From a bacterium (GTDB lineage: Bacteria; Blakebacterota; Blakebacteria; Blakebacterales; Blakebacteraceae), in contig JALGVQ010000153.1 of NCBI GenBank assembly GCA_025774615.1, forward strand, positions 1-6,884: a stretch of 6,884 nt of DNA. Direction: 5' to 3'. The position numbers and the translations under genes are program-made. A model generated the notes under the pieces. The model was given only the letters and a program-made list of their open reading frames with translations. It searched no databases and was not told the origin of the DNA. Shown piece after piece: positions 6,279-6,884 of this stretch; positions within the stretch are counted from its first letter, which is position 1, and the number at the start of each line of letters is the position of its first letter.

Positions 6279-6884
6279 ATGTCACGGCAATCAGAGGCAA
6301 CTGAAGGATCAAAATCCAATACTCTTGCGATATTTTTCGATTCACTTCTGCATGATCTGCGCTTTGCCCTGAGACAACTGAAACGTTCCTCAGGCTTTAC
6401 CACCATTATCGTACTGACACTGGCAGTCGGGATCGGCGCCAATATCGCCATCTTCAGCGTGATGAAGGGTTTGATCCTCAACCCCTTAATCTATCCCGAC
6501 CCGGATGAGGTGGTTGCAATCTGGGGCTATGAGGCCGGGAGTCTGGGTTACCAGCCCTTCTCAGGACCTGATTTTCTGGATGTGCGGGAGCAGAACTCCA
6601 CGTTCGAAGAAATAGGTGTGTATACCTGGCGCTGGTTGAATCTGAGTGGCGATAACGAACCGGAACGTGTTTTCACTGCTGTCTGTACTCCAGGACTTCT
6701 GGAGGCACTGGCGGTTCAGCCTGCCATGGGTCGGCTTTTCACAGAACGCGACGAGCGAGAGGGATCTGAGAAAGTCGTGATTCTGAGTAATGCGCTCTGG
6801 AAGGACCGGTACGCAGGAGATCCGGACGTCATTGGAAAAATGATCACGATCAACCGTGAGGATTACGCGATAGTTGGAATAATG
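6279..6884 (+). CDS. Second ADOP-type permease, N-terminal 202 residues, 3' end outside window
   Basis: The frame is open from ATG 6279 to the window edge. Residues 25-40 (HDLRFALRQLKRSSGF) and the first membrane segment (about 41-67, with TLAVGIGANIAIFSVM) match the start of the complete permease to the left. The following region aligns with it as a MacB-type periplasmic domain: YPDPDEVVAIW, then STFEEIGVYT, LAVQPAMGRLF and YAIVGIM. It is therefore a paralogue, but a divergent one, so the duplication is old. Residues 1-24 (MSRQSEATEGSKSNTLAIFF and on) are an extra N-terminal extension not seen in the neighbour, encoded by noticeably AT-richer DNA. It may be a real extension, or the true start may be a rare codon further in, but the ribosome binding site favours ATG 6279. 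The function is probably the same unknown MacB-like transport or mechanotransmission role. Confidence 0.88.
   Translation, partial: MSRQSEATEGSKSNTLAIFFDSLLHDLRFALRQLKRSSGFTTIIVLTLAVGIGANIAIFSVMKGLILNPLIYPDPDEVVAIWGYEAGSLGYQPFSGPDFLDVREQNSTFEEIGVYTWRWLNLSGDNEPERVFTAVCTPGLLEALAVQPAMGRLFTERDEREGSEKVVILSNALWKDRYAGDPDVIGKMITINREDYAIVGIM

Noticed and set aside
6151-6372. Small + frame spanning the gap between the two permeases
   Set aside because: It overlaps the end of one permease and the start of the next in a different frame, and it lacks a ribosome binding site and any recognisable feature.

Overview
The window is a GC-rich stretch of bacterial chromosome in which every gene lies on the + strand. 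No rRNA, tRNA, CRISPR array or insertion sequence is visible. The two genes at the right are large duplicated FtsX-type permeases without an ATPase (the ADOP family). That family is most abundant in Acidobacteriota, with many members in Gemmatimonadota and related soil or marine phyla, so I infer an organism from one of these groups. This is a weak taxonomic call from gene content only.

Left region (1-3702): a two-gene unit. The first gene, cut by the window edge, is the C-terminal end of an EgtD-type L-histidine N-alpha-methyltransferase, the enzyme that makes hercynine (trimethylhistidine) for ergothioneine. Its last 8 bases overlap the next gene, a 1140-residue protein that joins two complete enzymes in one reading frame. 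Residues about 15-722 are a molybdenum/tungsten bis-pterin oxidoreductase with a 4Fe-4S site and a probable cysteine Mo ligand. Residues 755-1140 are a NifS/IscS-type PLP cysteine desulfurase with its lysine and sulfur-carrying cysteine intact. The window holds no EgtB (oxygen-dependent sulfoxide synthase), no EgtE and no EanB-type rhodanese. The simplest reading is that the fusion puts sulfur on C2 of hercynine: the desulfurase takes sulfur from cysteine as a persulfide and the Mo/Fe-S half activates the imidazole C-H bond. The net equation, hercynine + cysteine -> ergothioneine + alanine, is redox-neutral and needs no oxygen. This is the most interesting content of the window. The chemistry is an inference; the fusion and the gene pairing are seen directly.

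Middle (3703-3799): a 97-base gap with two copies of a short dyad, TCGGACCGA and TCGGTCCGA, 41 bases apart. They could be operator sites or the arms of one long hairpin. I see no convincing terminator or consensus promoter.

Right region (3806-6884): one complete ADOP-type permease, a 64-base gap, and the N-terminal 202 residues of a second, divergent paralogue that runs off the window. Tandem arrays of such permeases are typical of the family. I see no functional link between them and the ergothioneine-like pair.
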